Assembly (NCBI RefSeq): GCF_029051645.1
Contig: NZ_JAACFS010000003.1
Coordinates: forward strand, 248,001 to 312,000
Source of the DNA: Bradyrhizobium sp. CSA112
GTDB lineage: Bacteria > Pseudomonadota > Alphaproteobacteria > Rhizobiales > Xanthobacteraceae
Reading direction: 5' to 3'
Length of the DNA: 64,000 nucleotides
Part shown: positions 1-9,181 of the stretch, in pieces
Numbering within the stretch: position 1 is the first letter of the stretch
Layout of the letters: each line of letters starts with the position of its first letter
The notes under the pieces: model-generated
Seen by the model: the letters and a program-made list of their open reading frames with translations, nothing else
Databases searched by the model: none
What the model was told of the DNA's origin: nothing
Translations under genes and position numbers: made by a program

Positions 1-1
1 G

Positions 2-2350
2 CCGCTCTATCTGGGGCAACCGGTCGCACTGTTGATCTTCGAGACGTTCGATGCCTTCGATCAGGCGCGTCTTGCATTGCGCGATGGAAAGTTCGTGAGG
101 TTCGGCGAGGAGACCGGCCCCGTCGCGATGCCGGCTTACGGCGCGTATCGGTTTACGCGCGTCGCCGGTGCGACGCCGGACGCGCCCGACGTCTATTCGC
201 CGATCCAGGCCGGCTGGGTCCGCCCCGGGCGCTCGCAGAACTCGCCGCTGCCGATATGGTCGCCGGCCGCAAAGGACACCGAAGCTTCCTATGCCAAGGC
301 GGCGATCCATGGCGAACGGATCCGCGCTGAGCTCGCGGCCAAAAATTCGAACCTTCTGGTGCTGGATCGCGAGTTCGAGACGCAATCGGTCGATCCGATG
401 TTCCTCGAGCCGGAATCCGGTCTCGCCTGGTACAGCAGCAACAACGAAAGCCTCGAACTGGTTCTTGGCGTGCAGTCTCCTTACGAAGCGGCGGAGTCGA
501 TCGCGCATCTGCTTGGTGAGGCCCGCGCTCCTTTCAAGCCGGCGCGGATCAATACCCAGTTCACCCATATGGGCGGCGGCTTCGGCGGACGCGATCATAC
601 ACCATTCGTGCTGTACGTGGCGCTGGCGGCGATGTTCTTTGCTGGGCATCCGGTCCGGCTGGCGCACGATCGCTATCAGCAGTTTCAGGGTGGCATCAAG
701 CGCCACGCCTTCAAGATGCGGTCGCGGATCGGGGTCGATCGGTCGACCGGAAAAATTCAGGCCTTCGCCGCGGATCATGTTCTCGATGGCGGCGGGCTGG
801 CCAATTTCTCGGTCAATGTGGCGACCGTCGGCGCGACCGCCGCGATCGGCATCTATGATGTGCCGAAGGTCGACGTGACCACGGTTGCCGTTCATTCGCG
901 CGGAGTGACCGCGGGATCGATGCGCGGTTACGGCACGCTGCAAACGATGACGGCGCTCGAAGTACTGATTGATGAGGTAGCGGCCGCCTTACCGCTCGAC
1001 CCGATCGAGTTCCGCCGGCGCAATGCGCTCGCGTCCAAGGGCCGGACCTTGACCGGTAATCCCTACGGCGTTTCGATCCGCACCACTGAAATCCTCGACA
1101 AGCTCGAAAAGCATCCGATCTGGCAGCAGCGCGCGCAGCAGAAATCGGGCGCGGCGCAGGGCAGGCTCGTCGGTACCGGTGTTGCGTGTGTAACCAAGGA
1201 CTATGGCACCGGGGCCGATTGTTCGCTTGGTCGTGTCGAACTGTCCCCCGACGGCAAGATCACGATCTATTGCGATCATACCGAGATGGGCAACGGCATC
1301 GGCACCGCGCTTGCCAATAGGGTCGCGATCCATCTCGGTGCGGTCGCTGACGAAGTCTCGGTGGCGCGTGTCGACACGTATGATGCCCTCGGATTGGTTA
1401 CATCGGGTGATCCCTACACGACGGACCAGAAGACACAGGATGCTGCGGAGAAGAATCCGCGCTGGGTGCCGGCGATCAGCTCGGCGACCAGTGCCTCGAT
1501 CGGCGCACATGTCGGCACCCACTCGGCCGCCGAAGCCGCGCGCGTCATCTTCCGTTTCGGCCTGTGGCCAGCCGCATTGGAATTGTGGCGCATTGCTGCG
1601 AACGATCCGCGCGTAAAGGATTGGGCGAAGGCGCAATGGATGGATGGGCAACTCGTCATGTCCGGTCTCACGCCATTGCCGCTGCCGGCGTTGGCCGCGA
1701 AGGCGCATGCGCGCAATTTCGTGACCGGGGCAGTGGCTCACAGCTTCTCCCGCTGGGAATGGTCGCGCGCCCGCTTTCCGCTTTTTGGCGAACAGTATCG
1801 CGCGGAGATCGACGCGCTGGCCTTGCGCAGGGGCAACGGCAAGTTCGAACGCATCAACCGCGTCAGCGTCAAATTCCCGCCGACCGACAACAACCGGATC
1901 GGCACCACCTATACCTCGATGTGCGGCACGCTGGTCCGCATCGAGATCGAGCGCGCCACCGGCGCGCTGCGCATTGCCAAGGCCTACAGCGTATTCGAAT
2001 GCGGACGGGCGCTGGTACCCGAGGTAGTAATGGGTCAGGCGCAGGGCGGCTTCGCAATGGGAGTAGGCTATGCATTGCTTGAGACGCTGCCGCCCTTTGA
2101 AGGCGGCCCGGGCAACGGCCAGTGGAATCTCGGGCAATATCTCGTCGCGCGTGGATCGGATCTGCCGCTGCACGACCTCGAAATCGAGATGCTGCCGCCC
2201 CTGACGCCGGATGAGCCGCCGAAAGGCATGGCGGAAGTCGTCATGGTTCCGGTCGTGCCCGCCATCCTGAATGCGATCTTCGACGCTACCGGCCGCCGCT
2301 TCCAATCCCTGCCAGTGACGGCAAGTCTGCTCAAGGGAGTTCTGGCGTGA
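2..2350 (+). CDS. Molybdenum hydroxylase large subunit (xanthine dehydrogenase family), 5' end outside window
   Basis: The reading frame is open from base 2 and reads as a typical pre-start stretch of the family (YLGQPVAL), so the true start lies left of the window; 782 residues are visible. Family motifs are present: GGGFGGR (about 571-592) and GSMRGYG (about 913-933) for molybdopterin-cytosine cofactor binding, and GMAE near the C-terminus (2225-2236), which carries the catalytic glutamate of the family. The protein would hydroxylate an aldehyde or N-heterocycle using water. Its stop overlaps the GTG start of the 2Fe-2S subunit (GTGA). No FAD subunit is adjacent and a cytochrome-like gene follows, which resembles the two-subunit isoquinoline oxidoreductase or aldehyde dehydrogenase layout. 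The substrate cannot be told. Confidence 0.92.
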   Translation, partial: PLYLGQPVALLIFETFDAFDQARLALRDGKFVRFGEETGPVAMPAYGAYRFTRVAGATPDAPDVYSPIQAGWVRPGRSQNSPLPIWSPAAKDTEASYAKAAIHGERIRAELAAKNSNLLVLDREFETQSVDPMFLEPESGLAWYSSNNESLELVLGVQSPYEAAESIAHLLGEARAPFKPARINTQFTHMGGGFGGRDHTPFVLYVALAAMFFAGHPVRLAHDRYQQFQGGIKRHAFKMRSRIGVDRSTGKIQAFAADHVLDGGGLANFSVNVATVGATAAIGIYDVPKVDVTTVAVHSRGVTAGSMRGYGTLQTMTALEVLIDEVAAALPLDPIEFRRRNALASKGRTLTGNPYGVSIRTTEILDKLEKHPIWQQRAQQKSGAAQGRLVGTGVACVTKDYGTGADCSLGRVELSPDGKITIYCDHTEMGNGIGTALANRVAIHLGAVADEVSVARVDTYDALGLVTSGDPYTTDQKTQDAAEKNPRWVPAISSATSASIGAHVGTHSAAEAARVIFRFGLWPAALELWRIAANDPRVKDWAKAQWMDGQLVMSGLTPLPLPALAAKAHARNFVTGAVAHSFSRWEWSRARFPLFGEQYRAEIDALALRRGNGKFERINRVSVKFPPTDNNRIGTTYTSMCGTLVRIEIERATGALRIAKAYSVFECGRALVPEVVMGQAQGGFAMGVGYALLETLPPFEGGPGNGQWNLGQYLVARGSDLPLHDLEIEMLPPLTPDEPPKGMAEVVMVPVVPAILNAIFDATGRRFQSLPVTASLLKGVLA

Positions 2351-2871
2351 CCAAATTGAGCCTCACGATCAACGGCCGGGCGTACGGCCCGGTCGATGTG
2401 CGCGACGAACTCTCGATGAACGATTTCCTGCGCGAATATCTCGGCATGACCGGCACCAAGTTCGGTTGCGGCGCGGCGCAGTGCCTGAGCTGCGCTGTCA
2501 TCATCGATGATCCCGATGGCACAAGCTACACCAGCCCGACCTGCATCGCCTCGGCGGTAAGCTTTGACGGCAAGACCATTCGCACGGTCGAGGGTCATGC
2601 GAAGGAAGGTGAACTCACCGCATTGCAGAAGGCCTTTATCCGGCACTTTGCCTTCCAGTGCGGCTACTGCACTGCAGGTTTTCTCAACGAGGGGCAGGTC
2701 CTGCTGGAACGTCTGGCAAAGGCTCCGGTGAGGCGCGCCGATCTCGAAAACACCATCGCCGAAGCGCTCGACGGCCATATCTGCCGCTGCACTGGCTACA
2801 TCAAATACCATGAGGCCGTGCGCGACGTGATTCTGGCCGACTCCGGGCGCTATCTCGTGGCGAACCAGTGA
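2347..2871 (+). CDS. (2Fe-2S)-binding subunit of molybdenum hydroxylase
   Basis: This 174-residue protein has the two iron-sulfur domains of the family. The plant-type ferredoxin cluster has Cys41, Cys46, Cys49 and Cys66; the C-terminal four-helix cluster has Cys105 and Cys108 (CGYC) with Cys146 and Cys148 (CRC). It passes electrons from the molybdenum centre of the upstream subunit to an acceptor. The GTG start at 2347 overlaps the stop of the large subunit, so the two are translationally coupled and almost certainly form one enzyme. The next gene, 19 bases on, encodes a cytochrome c-like protein, a plausible acceptor. Confidence 0.95.
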   Translation: MTKLSLTINGRAYGPVDVRDELSMNDFLREYLGMTGTKFGCGAAQCLSCAVIIDDPDGTSYTSPTCIASAVSFDGKTIRTVEGHAKEGELTALQKAFIRHFAFQCGYCTAGFLNEGQVLLERLAKAPVRRADLENTIAEALDGHICRCTGYIKYHEAVRDVILADSGRYLVANQ

Positions 2872-2890
2872 CCGGGCAGGGGAACGCGCC

Positions 2891-3508
2891 ATGAAATCGG
2901 AATTGCGGTTTCAGATCGTGGTCGCTCTCGTTGCGGTCGCGACCAGCATGTTTACCGGTTACGCAGCATCCCAAACTGCATCGCATTCGCTTGCCAGCCC
3001 CGACAGCTTTGGTTCGATTGCCGATACCGATGCGCGCTCGGCGGCCATGTTCACCGAACTTGGCAAGGTGTTGACGCATCCTCGCTGCACGAATTGCCAT
3101 CCCGCAACCGACCGGCCGCGGCAGGGCGACGAGGGGCGGCTACACCAGCCGCCGGTCACGCGCGGCGCGGATGGCCATGGCCTTGCCGCGATGCGCTGCT
3201 CGATCTGCCACAAGCATGCGAACTTCGAACCCGGTCGCATGCCGGGCCATCCGGAATGGCACCTCGCACCGCGCGAAATGGCGTGGGAGGGCAAGACGGT
3301 TGCTGAAATCTGCACGCAGCTTAAGGACCCCGCACGCAACGGCGGGCGCAAGCTCGAGGAACTCATCCATCATATCGGCGAGGATACGCTGGTTGGTTGG
3401 GCCTGGGCTCCGGGCACCGGCCGCAGCCCCGTGCCCGGCACGCAAAAGCAGGCCGGTGCGCTGGTCGAGGCGTGGGTGAAAACCGGCGCGGCCTGTCCTG
3501 CGCAGTAG
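2891..3508 (+). CDS. Exported cytochrome c-like protein with two CxxCH motifs
   Basis: A 205-residue protein with an N-terminal signal peptide (hydrophobic stretch about residues 9-28) and two heme-binding motifs, CTNCH at 66-70 and CSICH at 103-107. It would be a periplasmic c-type cytochrome, perhaps diheme. It follows the molybdenum hydroxylase genes on the same strand after 19 bases, so the likely role is to accept electrons from that enzyme. This is inferred from position and motifs. The rest of the protein is not a standard class I cytochrome, and I cannot name the family. Confidence 0.75.
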   Translation: MKSELRFQIVVALVAVATSMFTGYAASQTASHSLASPDSFGSIADTDARSAAMFTELGKVLTHPRCTNCHPATDRPRQGDEGRLHQPPVTRGADGHGLAAMRCSICHKHANFEPGRMPGHPEWHLAPREMAWEGKTVAEICTQLKDPARNGGRKLEELIHHIGEDTLVGWAWAPGTGRSPVPGTQKQAGALVEAWVKTGAACPAQ

Positions 3509-3626
3509 CATTTGGGCGTAGCTGGCGACGGCCAGGCGCATCAGCCATGGACAGCGCTCAATCCATAGGAATAATGCCCGGGCTCGAGGGTACTTAACTT
3601 CGCCAACAAGCGCGGGGAACGAGAAC

Positions 3627-4694
3627 ATGAAACACCCAGGGATTTCACGCCGTCACGTGCTGGCTGGCACAGGGGCTGTTCTCGCAGGCGCAGCATTTTC
3701 CACGCGCGTGATGGCCGCAGCGCCGCCACCCGAAGCGGTGACGCCGGCGCTGATCGAAGCGGCCAAGAAGGAAGGCAAGGTCATCTATTACACCTCGACC
3801 GATTTGCCGGTCGCGGAGAAGCTGGCCAAGGCGTTCGAGGCGAAATATCCAGGCATCGCGGTGCGCGTTGAACGCACCGGTGCGGAGCGCCTGTTCCAAC
3901 GCATCGGCCAGGAGTATTCCAGCAACATCCATGCGGTTGATGTCGTGAACTCGTCCGATGCCGCCCATTTCATCGTCTGGAAGCGCGACGGCATCCTGGC
4001 GCCTTACGTGCCGGAGGATGTCGCAAAGTTCTATCCGGCCGAGCACAAGGATCCGGACGGCCAGTTTGCGAGCTTCCGCGTCTGGCTCAGCATCATCGCT
4101 TACAACACCAATCTGGTGAAGGCGGAGGACGCGCCGAAGAGTTTTGCCGATCTGCTCGATCCCAAATGGAAGGGCAAGATCGTCAAGGCGCATCCGGGCT
4201 ACAGCGGCACCATCATGACCGCGACCTATCAGATGCAGCGCGATCTCGGCTGGAGCTTCTTCGAGAAACTCGCCAGGCAGAACATCATGCAGGTGCAGTC
4301 GTCGGCCGATCCGCCGAAGAAGCTCGATCTCGGCGAGCGCGCGGTGATGGCCGACGGCAATGAATACAACATCTTCCAGATGAAGGAGGCGGGCCGTCCG
4401 GTCGCGCCGGTTTACGCCACGGAAGGGTCGCCGCTGATCATCGGACCGAACGGCGTCTTCAAGGATGCACCCAATCCCAATGCGGCAAGGCTGTTCCAGT
4501 CGTTCAGCCTCAGCCGTGAGGCCCAGCAACTGATCGTCGATGTCGGCGGCCTCCGCTCGGTGCATTCGCAAACGGTCGAGAAGGCGGGACGCACGCTGCT
4601 CAAGGACATCAAGACCATGAAGGATGACGCGGCGGCGGTGGAGAAGGAAAGCGAGGCCATCAAGGCGCGCTACACAAAAATCTTCCGCGTTTGA
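3627..4694 (+). CDS. Tat-exported extracellular solute-binding protein (family 1, iron-type ABC)
   Basis: A 355-residue protein with a twin-arginine signal (SRRHVLAG, residues 8-15, then an Ala-rich stretch ending near MAAAPPP). The mature part reads as a family 1 binding protein of the Fe(3+)/small-anion type (VIYYTSTDLPVAEKLAKAFE, then an ERTGAERLFQRI region). It would bind a ligand in the periplasm for an ABC importer, but no permease or ATPase gene is in the window. The catabolic genes around it suggest an organic ligand rather than iron; this is inference. Its stop lies just before the MmgE/PrpD start. Confidence 0.9.
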   Translation: MKHPGISRRHVLAGTGAVLAGAAFSTRVMAAAPPPEAVTPALIEAAKKEGKVIYYTSTDLPVAEKLAKAFEAKYPGIAVRVERTGAERLFQRIGQEYSSNIHAVDVVNSSDAAHFIVWKRDGILAPYVPEDVAKFYPAEHKDPDGQFASFRVWLSIIAYNTNLVKAEDAPKSFADLLDPKWKGKIVKAHPGYSGTIMTATYQMQRDLGWSFFEKLARQNIMQVQSSADPPKKLDLGERAVMADGNEYNIFQMKEAGRPVAPVYATEGSPLIIGPNGVFKDAPNPNAARLFQSFSLSREAQQLIVDVGGLRSVHSQTVEKAGRTLLKDIKTMKDDAAAVEKESEAIKARYTKIFRV

Positions 4695-4699
4695 TCAGC

Positions 4700-6073
4700 A
4701 TGGCCTCGGGACTGCCCAGGATTTCGGTCGCTGAAACGCTGGCCGAAAAGATCGTCGCACTCAGGCCTGGCGCATTGCCGGAAGCGACCGCGCGCAAATG
4801 TGAGGACCTGCTGATCGATGTGGTCGGCCTGTGCGTCACCGCGCGCCATCAGGACTACGTCAAAAGCGCGTTGGCTGGTTGCGACGATGACGGTCCCTGC
4901 ACGACGATTGGGCACAGGCGCACGCTGAATGCAGCGGGCGCCGCCTTCGTCAACGGCACTGCCGCGCATGGCGAGGATTTCGATGACACTTTCGAGGGCG
5001 GCCCGGTGCATGCAGGCGCCGTGATCGTGCCAGCGGTGCTCGCCGCGGGCGAGCGGCATAATCCGGATGGCCGGATGGCGCTGATCGGCATCGCGGTCGG
5101 CGCCGAAGTGCTCTGCCGTTTAAGTCTCGTGGTGCCGAAGGCCGCTCACAAGGCCGGTTTCCACCCGACGGCGATCTTCGGCACGATGGGCGCCGCCGCC
5201 GGTGTCGGCGCAGCGCTCGGCCTCAACGCCAGGCAGATCGTCGATGCGCTTGGAATCGCCGGCAGCATGGCCGGCGGCATCATCGAATATCTCGCGGAAG
5301 GCGCCTGGACCAAACGGCTGCATGCCGGATGGGCGGCGCAATCGGGCATCCGCGCCGCGCTATTGGCGCGGGCAGGGTTCGTCGGACCACGCACAGTGTT
5401 CGAGGGCGTGCACGGGCTGTTCCATGGCTTTGCACACACCGCCCAGGGCGACTACGCCGCACTGACCGGTGATTTCGGCACGCGCTGGGTGACGGACACG
5501 CTGGCGTTCAAGCCTTATCCATGCGGAACGATGGCGCAGCCCTACATCGATTGCGCGCGCCGCCTGGCCGCGCGGGGCATCAAGCCGGAAGACGTCGCTG
5601 AGATCGTCTGTGAGGTAGCGGAGGGCACGGTGCACCGGCTATGGGAGCCGCTCCCCGACAAACAGCGTCCGCCCAACGGCTATGCCGCCAAGTTTGCCGT
5701 GCCATATCTGTTGGCCACCGGATTCGTTCATGGCGGCGTCGGGCTCGGGACGTTCACGCAAAGTGCGATTCGCGATGCGCGCGTGCTGGCGCTCGCCGCC
5801 AAGGTGAAATTCGTGATCGACCCGGACAATCCCTATCCCAACAATTATACCGGCCACATCCGCATCACCCTCAAGAATGGCAGGGTGGTGGAAGAGCGGC
5901 AGCCATATCTGCGGGGAGGCGGGCATGAACCGCTGACGCGGCAGGATGTGATCGACAAATTTCGGCTCAACGCCGAGCACGGCGGCTGGAGCGCCGCACA
6001 AAGCGATGCGGCGTTGAAACTGATGGCGGGGCTGTATAACGGCCGTGTCGATTTGGGCTTGCTGCGCAACTGA
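4700..6073 (+). CDS. MmgE/PrpD family protein
   Basis: A 457-residue protein of the MmgE/PrpD fold, which includes 2-methylcitrate dehydratase and cis-aconitate or iminodisuccinate-acting relatives. Typical stretches are NGTAAHGEDFDDTF near the N-terminus, HPTAIFGTMGAAAGVGAALG in the middle and KPYPCG. The ATG at 4700 is chosen over an in-frame TTG at 4691 that would overlap the stop of the preceding gene. It probably dehydrates or isomerises a carboxylic acid in the pathway served by this gene block; the substrate is unknown. Confidence 0.88.
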   Translation: MASGLPRISVAETLAEKIVALRPGALPEATARKCEDLLIDVVGLCVTARHQDYVKSALAGCDDDGPCTTIGHRRTLNAAGAAFVNGTAAHGEDFDDTFEGGPVHAGAVIVPAVLAAGERHNPDGRMALIGIAVGAEVLCRLSLVVPKAAHKAGFHPTAIFGTMGAAAGVGAALGLNARQIVDALGIAGSMAGGIIEYLAEGAWTKRLHAGWAAQSGIRAALLARAGFVGPRTVFEGVHGLFHGFAHTAQGDYAALTGDFGTRWVTDTLAFKPYPCGTMAQPYIDCARRLAARGIKPEDVAEIVCEVAEGTVHRLWEPLPDKQRPPNGYAAKFAVPYLLATGFVHGGVGLGTFTQSAIRDARVLALAAKVKFVIDPDNPYPNNYTGHIRITLKNGRVVEERQPYLRGGGHEPLTRQDVIDKFRLNAEHGGWSAAQSDAALKLMAGLYNGRVDLGLLRN

Positions 6074-6081
6074 TTATCGTG

Positions 6082-6159
6082 ATGGCCGGGCTCGTCCCGG
6101 CCATCCACGTCTTCTGATGCAAGAAGGAAGACGTGGATGCCCGGCACAAGGCCGGGCAT
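6082..6159 (+). repeat. Composite palindromic REP-like element
   Basis: Two GC-rich hairpins, ATGGCCGGG/CCCGGCCAT (6082-6090, 6096-6104) and ATGCCCGGC/GCCGGGCAT (6137-6145, 6151-6159), lie back to back. A further inverted pair CCACGTCTTC/GAAGACGTGG (6105-6114, 6127-6136) joins them. The whole can fold into one cruciform-like structure. It resembles dispersed intergenic palindromes of Bradyrhizobium and relatives and sits in the gap between the MmgE/PrpD gene and the SDR gene. Confidence 0.7.
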
Positions 6160-6177
6160 GACGTGGAGAGAGAGCAG

Positions 6178-6930
6178 ATGACCAAAGAACTGATAGGCAA
6201 AGTCGCTATCGTCACCGGTGCAGGCCGCAATATCGGCCGCGCGATCGCGTTGACTCTGGCGGAGGGCGGTGCGTCGATCGTGGTCAATGCCCGCAGCAAT
6301 CGTGCCGAGGCGGATGCGGTTGCGCGCGAGATCGAAGCCGCGGGCGGCAAGGCGCTGGTTCATATCGGCGACGTCGCCGACGCTACGGCGGTGCAGGCCA
6401 TGGCGGATGCTGCCGTTCAGCAATTCGGCCGTATCGATATCCTCGTCAACAACGCGGCGCTGCGTCGCGAAAAGCCGTTCGCCGAGATGGACTACGCCAC
6501 GTGGCGCGAAATCCTCGATGTGATCCTCGATGGAACGTTTCATTGCGTGAAGGCCTGCCTGCCGGCGCTGCGAAAGTCGGGCGGTGGCACCATTGTCAAT
6601 ATCGGCGGCCTCAGCGCGCATACGGGGGCCAAGAATCGCGCGCATGTGGTGACGGCGAAGGCCGGGATCATCGGCCTGACCCGGGCGCTGGCCCATGACC
6701 TTGCCGATGACGGCATCACCGTGAACTGCGTAGTTCCCGGCCTGATCGGCACGCCACGGCCCAAGGACAAACCGGAGCCGGCGCATCATTTGATTCATCA
6801 GACCATCGCCGGCAATCGGGGCCTGCCGGAGGATGTCGCTGCAACCGTGCGTTTTCTGTGCGGGCCCGCCGCGCGCTACATCAACGGGCAGGCGATCCAC
6901 ACCAATGGCGGCGCCTATTTGGGCGCCTGA
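6178..6930 (+). CDS. SDR family oxidoreductase lacking the usual catalytic tyrosine
   Basis: A 250-residue short-chain dehydrogenase/reductase. It has the Rossmann motif TGAGRNIG (residues 13-20), NNAA (91-94), a serine in NIGGLS (Ser146) and the cofactor lysine (Lys161). The YxxxK tyrosine position holds Val157 (HVVTAK), so ordinary SDR chemistry may be altered. The ATG at 6178 is chosen because a purine-rich GAGAGAGAG precedes it; an upstream ATG at 6133 lies within the palindromic repeat. It continues the catabolic run on the + strand. Confidence 0.9.
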   Translation: MTKELIGKVAIVTGAGRNIGRAIALTLAEGGASIVVNARSNRAEADAVAREIEAAGGKALVHIGDVADATAVQAMADAAVQQFGRIDILVNNAALRREKPFAEMDYATWREILDVILDGTFHCVKACLPALRKSGGGTIVNIGGLSAHTGAKNRAHVVTAKAGIIGLTRALAHDLADDGITVNCVVPGLIGTPRPKDKPEPAHHLIHQTIAGNRGLPEDVAATVRFLCGPAARYINGQAIHTNGGAYLGA

Positions 6931-7013
6931 TGCATGGCTCAAGGCCGTTTTTGCAGGTGCACTGCCGGACAAACCCCCTCGGCGACCGCGGCGTTTGATG
7001 TTACCTAAGGCGC

Positions 7014-9110
7014 ATGAACCAGCATGCCAAGGTCGATATCCGCCATTCCACCTGTCCGCACGATTGTCCGTCGGCCTGCGCGCTCGATGTCGAGGTCATC
7101 GACGGTCGCTCGATCGGCCGGGTCCGCGGCTCCAAGCTGCAGACCTATACGGCGGGCGTCGTGTGCGCGAAAGTCGCGCGCTACGCCGAGCGCATTCATC
7201 ATCCCGACCGGCTACTCTATCCGATGCGCCGCACCGGACCAAAGGGTTCGGGCCAGTTCGCGCGGATTTCCTGGGATGAAGCTCTCGATGAAATCGCAGC
7301 ACGGTTCGATCAGGCCGAGCGCGAATTCGGCGCTGAATCGGTCTGGCCCTATTACTACGCCGGCACCATGGGGCTGGTCATGCGCGACGGCATCAACCGC
7401 CTTTCGCATGTGAAGAAGTATTCGCGCTACTATTCGACCATCTGCGCCAACATTGCGCGCGTCGGCTTTGCCATCGGCACCGGCAAGATCGCCGGCGTCG
7501 ATCCGCGCGAGATGGGCGTCTCCGATCTCGTTGTGATCTGGGGCACCAATCCGGTGAATACCCAGGTCAACGTGATGACGCATGCCTCGCGCGCCCGCAA
7601 GGAGCGCGGTGCCAAGATTGCAGCTATCGACATCTACAACAACGACACCATGAAGCAGGCGGATATCAAGATCCTGCTTCGCCCCGGCACCGACGGCGCC
7701 TTCGCCTGCGGCGTCATGCACGTGCTGTTCCGCGAGGGTTACGCGGACCGCGCCTATATGGAACGCTACACCGATTGCCCTGACGAACTGGAATCGCATC
7801 TGGCGACGCGTACGCCGGAATGGGCGTCGAAAATCTCAGGTGTGCCGGTCGAGGAGATCGAAGCATTCGCGCGCCTTGTCGGCCAGACCCAGCGGTCGTT
7901 CTTCCGCCTTGGTTACGGCTTTACCCGCAGCCGCAACGGTGCGGCGCAGATGCATGCGGCGCTGTGTATTCCGGCGGTGACAGGCGCTTGGCAATATGAA
8001 GGTGGCGGCGCTTTCTTCAACAACGCGGCGATATGGAACTTCAACGAATCCATCATCGAGGGCCATGACGCGATCGACCGTACGACGCGTTGGCTCGACC
8101 AGTCCAAAATCGGGCGCATCCTGACTGGTGACACGAACGCCCTGAAGGGCGGCGGCCCCGTCAAGGCGATGCTGATACAAAACACCAATCCTGTTACGGT
8201 CGCGCCTGAGCAGGCGCTGGTGTGTCAGGGCTTTGCGCGCGAAGATCTGTTCGTCGCGGTGCACGAGCAGTTCGTGACCGAGACGGCTGCCATGGCCGAC
8301 GTCGTGCTTCCGGCCACGATGTTCATGGAACATGACGATCTCTATTATGGCGGTGGCCACCAGCATATTTCGGTCGGCGCCAAGCTGATCGATCCGCCCG
8401 GCGAGTGCCGTTCCAACCACGAGGTGCTGCAGGGCCTCGGCCGCCGCCTCAACGTCGTGCATCCCGGCTTTGACATGTCGCCGCGCGAACTGATCGATGC
8501 GACGCTGAAGCAGAGCGGTCACGGTGACATCGAGACGCTGGAAGCGGATCTGTGGCGCGACATTCAGCCGGATTTTCGCACCTCCCATTATCTCGACGGT
8601 TTTGCGCACACCGACAAGAAGTTTCACTTCAAGGCCGACTGGGCCAATCCTCCCTTCGGCAATCCGGGCCTCGGTCCCTGGACGCAGATGCCGTCGCTGC
8701 CCGATCACTGGACGGTCATCGAGGAGGCGGATGAGAAGCATCCGTTCCGTCTCGCCACCTCGCCGTCACGCAGCTATCTCAATACCAGTTTCAATGAGAC
8801 GCCGGGATCGCAAGCTCGCGAAGGCGCACCGACGGTGATGATGCACCCGGAAGACGCCGCAAGCCTTTCGATTGTCGATGGCGACGCCGTGACGCTCGGC
8901 AACATGCGGGGCGAAACTACGCTGACCGTAAGGGTGTTCGACGGCCTGCGCCGCGGCGTGCTGATTGCCGAGTCCATCCATCCGAACAAGGCCCATATCG
9001 GCGGCCGCGGCATCAACATGCTGACCGGAGCCGAAGCGGTTGCGCCGGTCGGCGGTGCGGCATTCCATGACAACAAGGTCTGGGTCAGGAAGGCCGCGCC
9101 GGCAGCCTAA
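7014..9110 (+). CDS. Molybdopterin-dependent oxidoreductase (DMSO reductase / formate dehydrogenase-like family)
   Basis: A 698-residue protein of the bis-MGD oxidoreductase family. The N-terminal [4Fe-4S] ligands are Cys14, Cys18, Cys22 and Cys51. The core follows (GTNPVNTQVNVM, an FRLGYGFTRSRNG region), and a C-terminal molybdopterin dinucleotide-binding domain starts near residue 570 (RLATSPSRSYLNT). There is no Tat signal, so it should be cytoplasmic. ATG 7014 has AAGG upstream. It is the second molybdenum enzyme in the block, from a different family than the hydroxylase at the left end. The substrate is unknown. Confidence 0.9.
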   Translation: MNQHAKVDIRHSTCPHDCPSACALDVEVIDGRSIGRVRGSKLQTYTAGVVCAKVARYAERIHHPDRLLYPMRRTGPKGSGQFARISWDEALDEIAARFDQAEREFGAESVWPYYYAGTMGLVMRDGINRLSHVKKYSRYYSTICANIARVGFAIGTGKIAGVDPREMGVSDLVVIWGTNPVNTQVNVMTHASRARKERGAKIAAIDIYNNDTMKQADIKILLRPGTDGAFACGVMHVLFREGYADRAYMERYTDCPDELESHLATRTPEWASKISGVPVEEIEAFARLVGQTQRSFFRLGYGFTRSRNGAAQMHAALCIPAVTGAWQYEGGGAFFNNAAIWNFNESIIEGHDAIDRTTRWLDQSKIGRILTGDTNALKGGGPVKAMLIQNTNPVTVAPEQALVCQGFAREDLFVAVHEQFVTETAAMADVVLPATMFMEHDDLYYGGGHQHISVGAKLIDPPGECRSNHEVLQGLGRRLNVVHPGFDMSPRELIDATLKQSGHGDIETLEADLWRDIQPDFRTSHYLDGFAHTDKKFHFKADWANPPFGNPGLGPWTQMPSLPDHWTVIEEADEKHPFRLATSPSRSYLNTSFNETPGSQAREGAPTVMMHPEDAASLSIVDGDAVTLGNMRGETTLTVRVFDGLRRGVLIAESIHPNKAHIGGRGINMLTGAEAVAPVGGAAFHDNKVWVRKAAPAA

Positions 9111-9181
9111 TTCCCGCTTGCAGTCCACCGCCGTCCTGCCGCAAATGATTGTCAAGCAATTGCAAACAGGTGAGCGGGACA

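Noticed and set aside
989..2305. A 438-codon open frame on the minus strand opposite the molybdenum hydroxylase
   Set aside because: It is antisense to a gene with clear family motifs, has no start signal and is Arg/Ala-rich with no recognisable domain; high GC explains the open frame.
5845..6972. A 375-codon minus-strand frame across the MmgE/PrpD and SDR genes
   Set aside because: It covers two genes and the palindromic repeat on the other strand and shows no family features.
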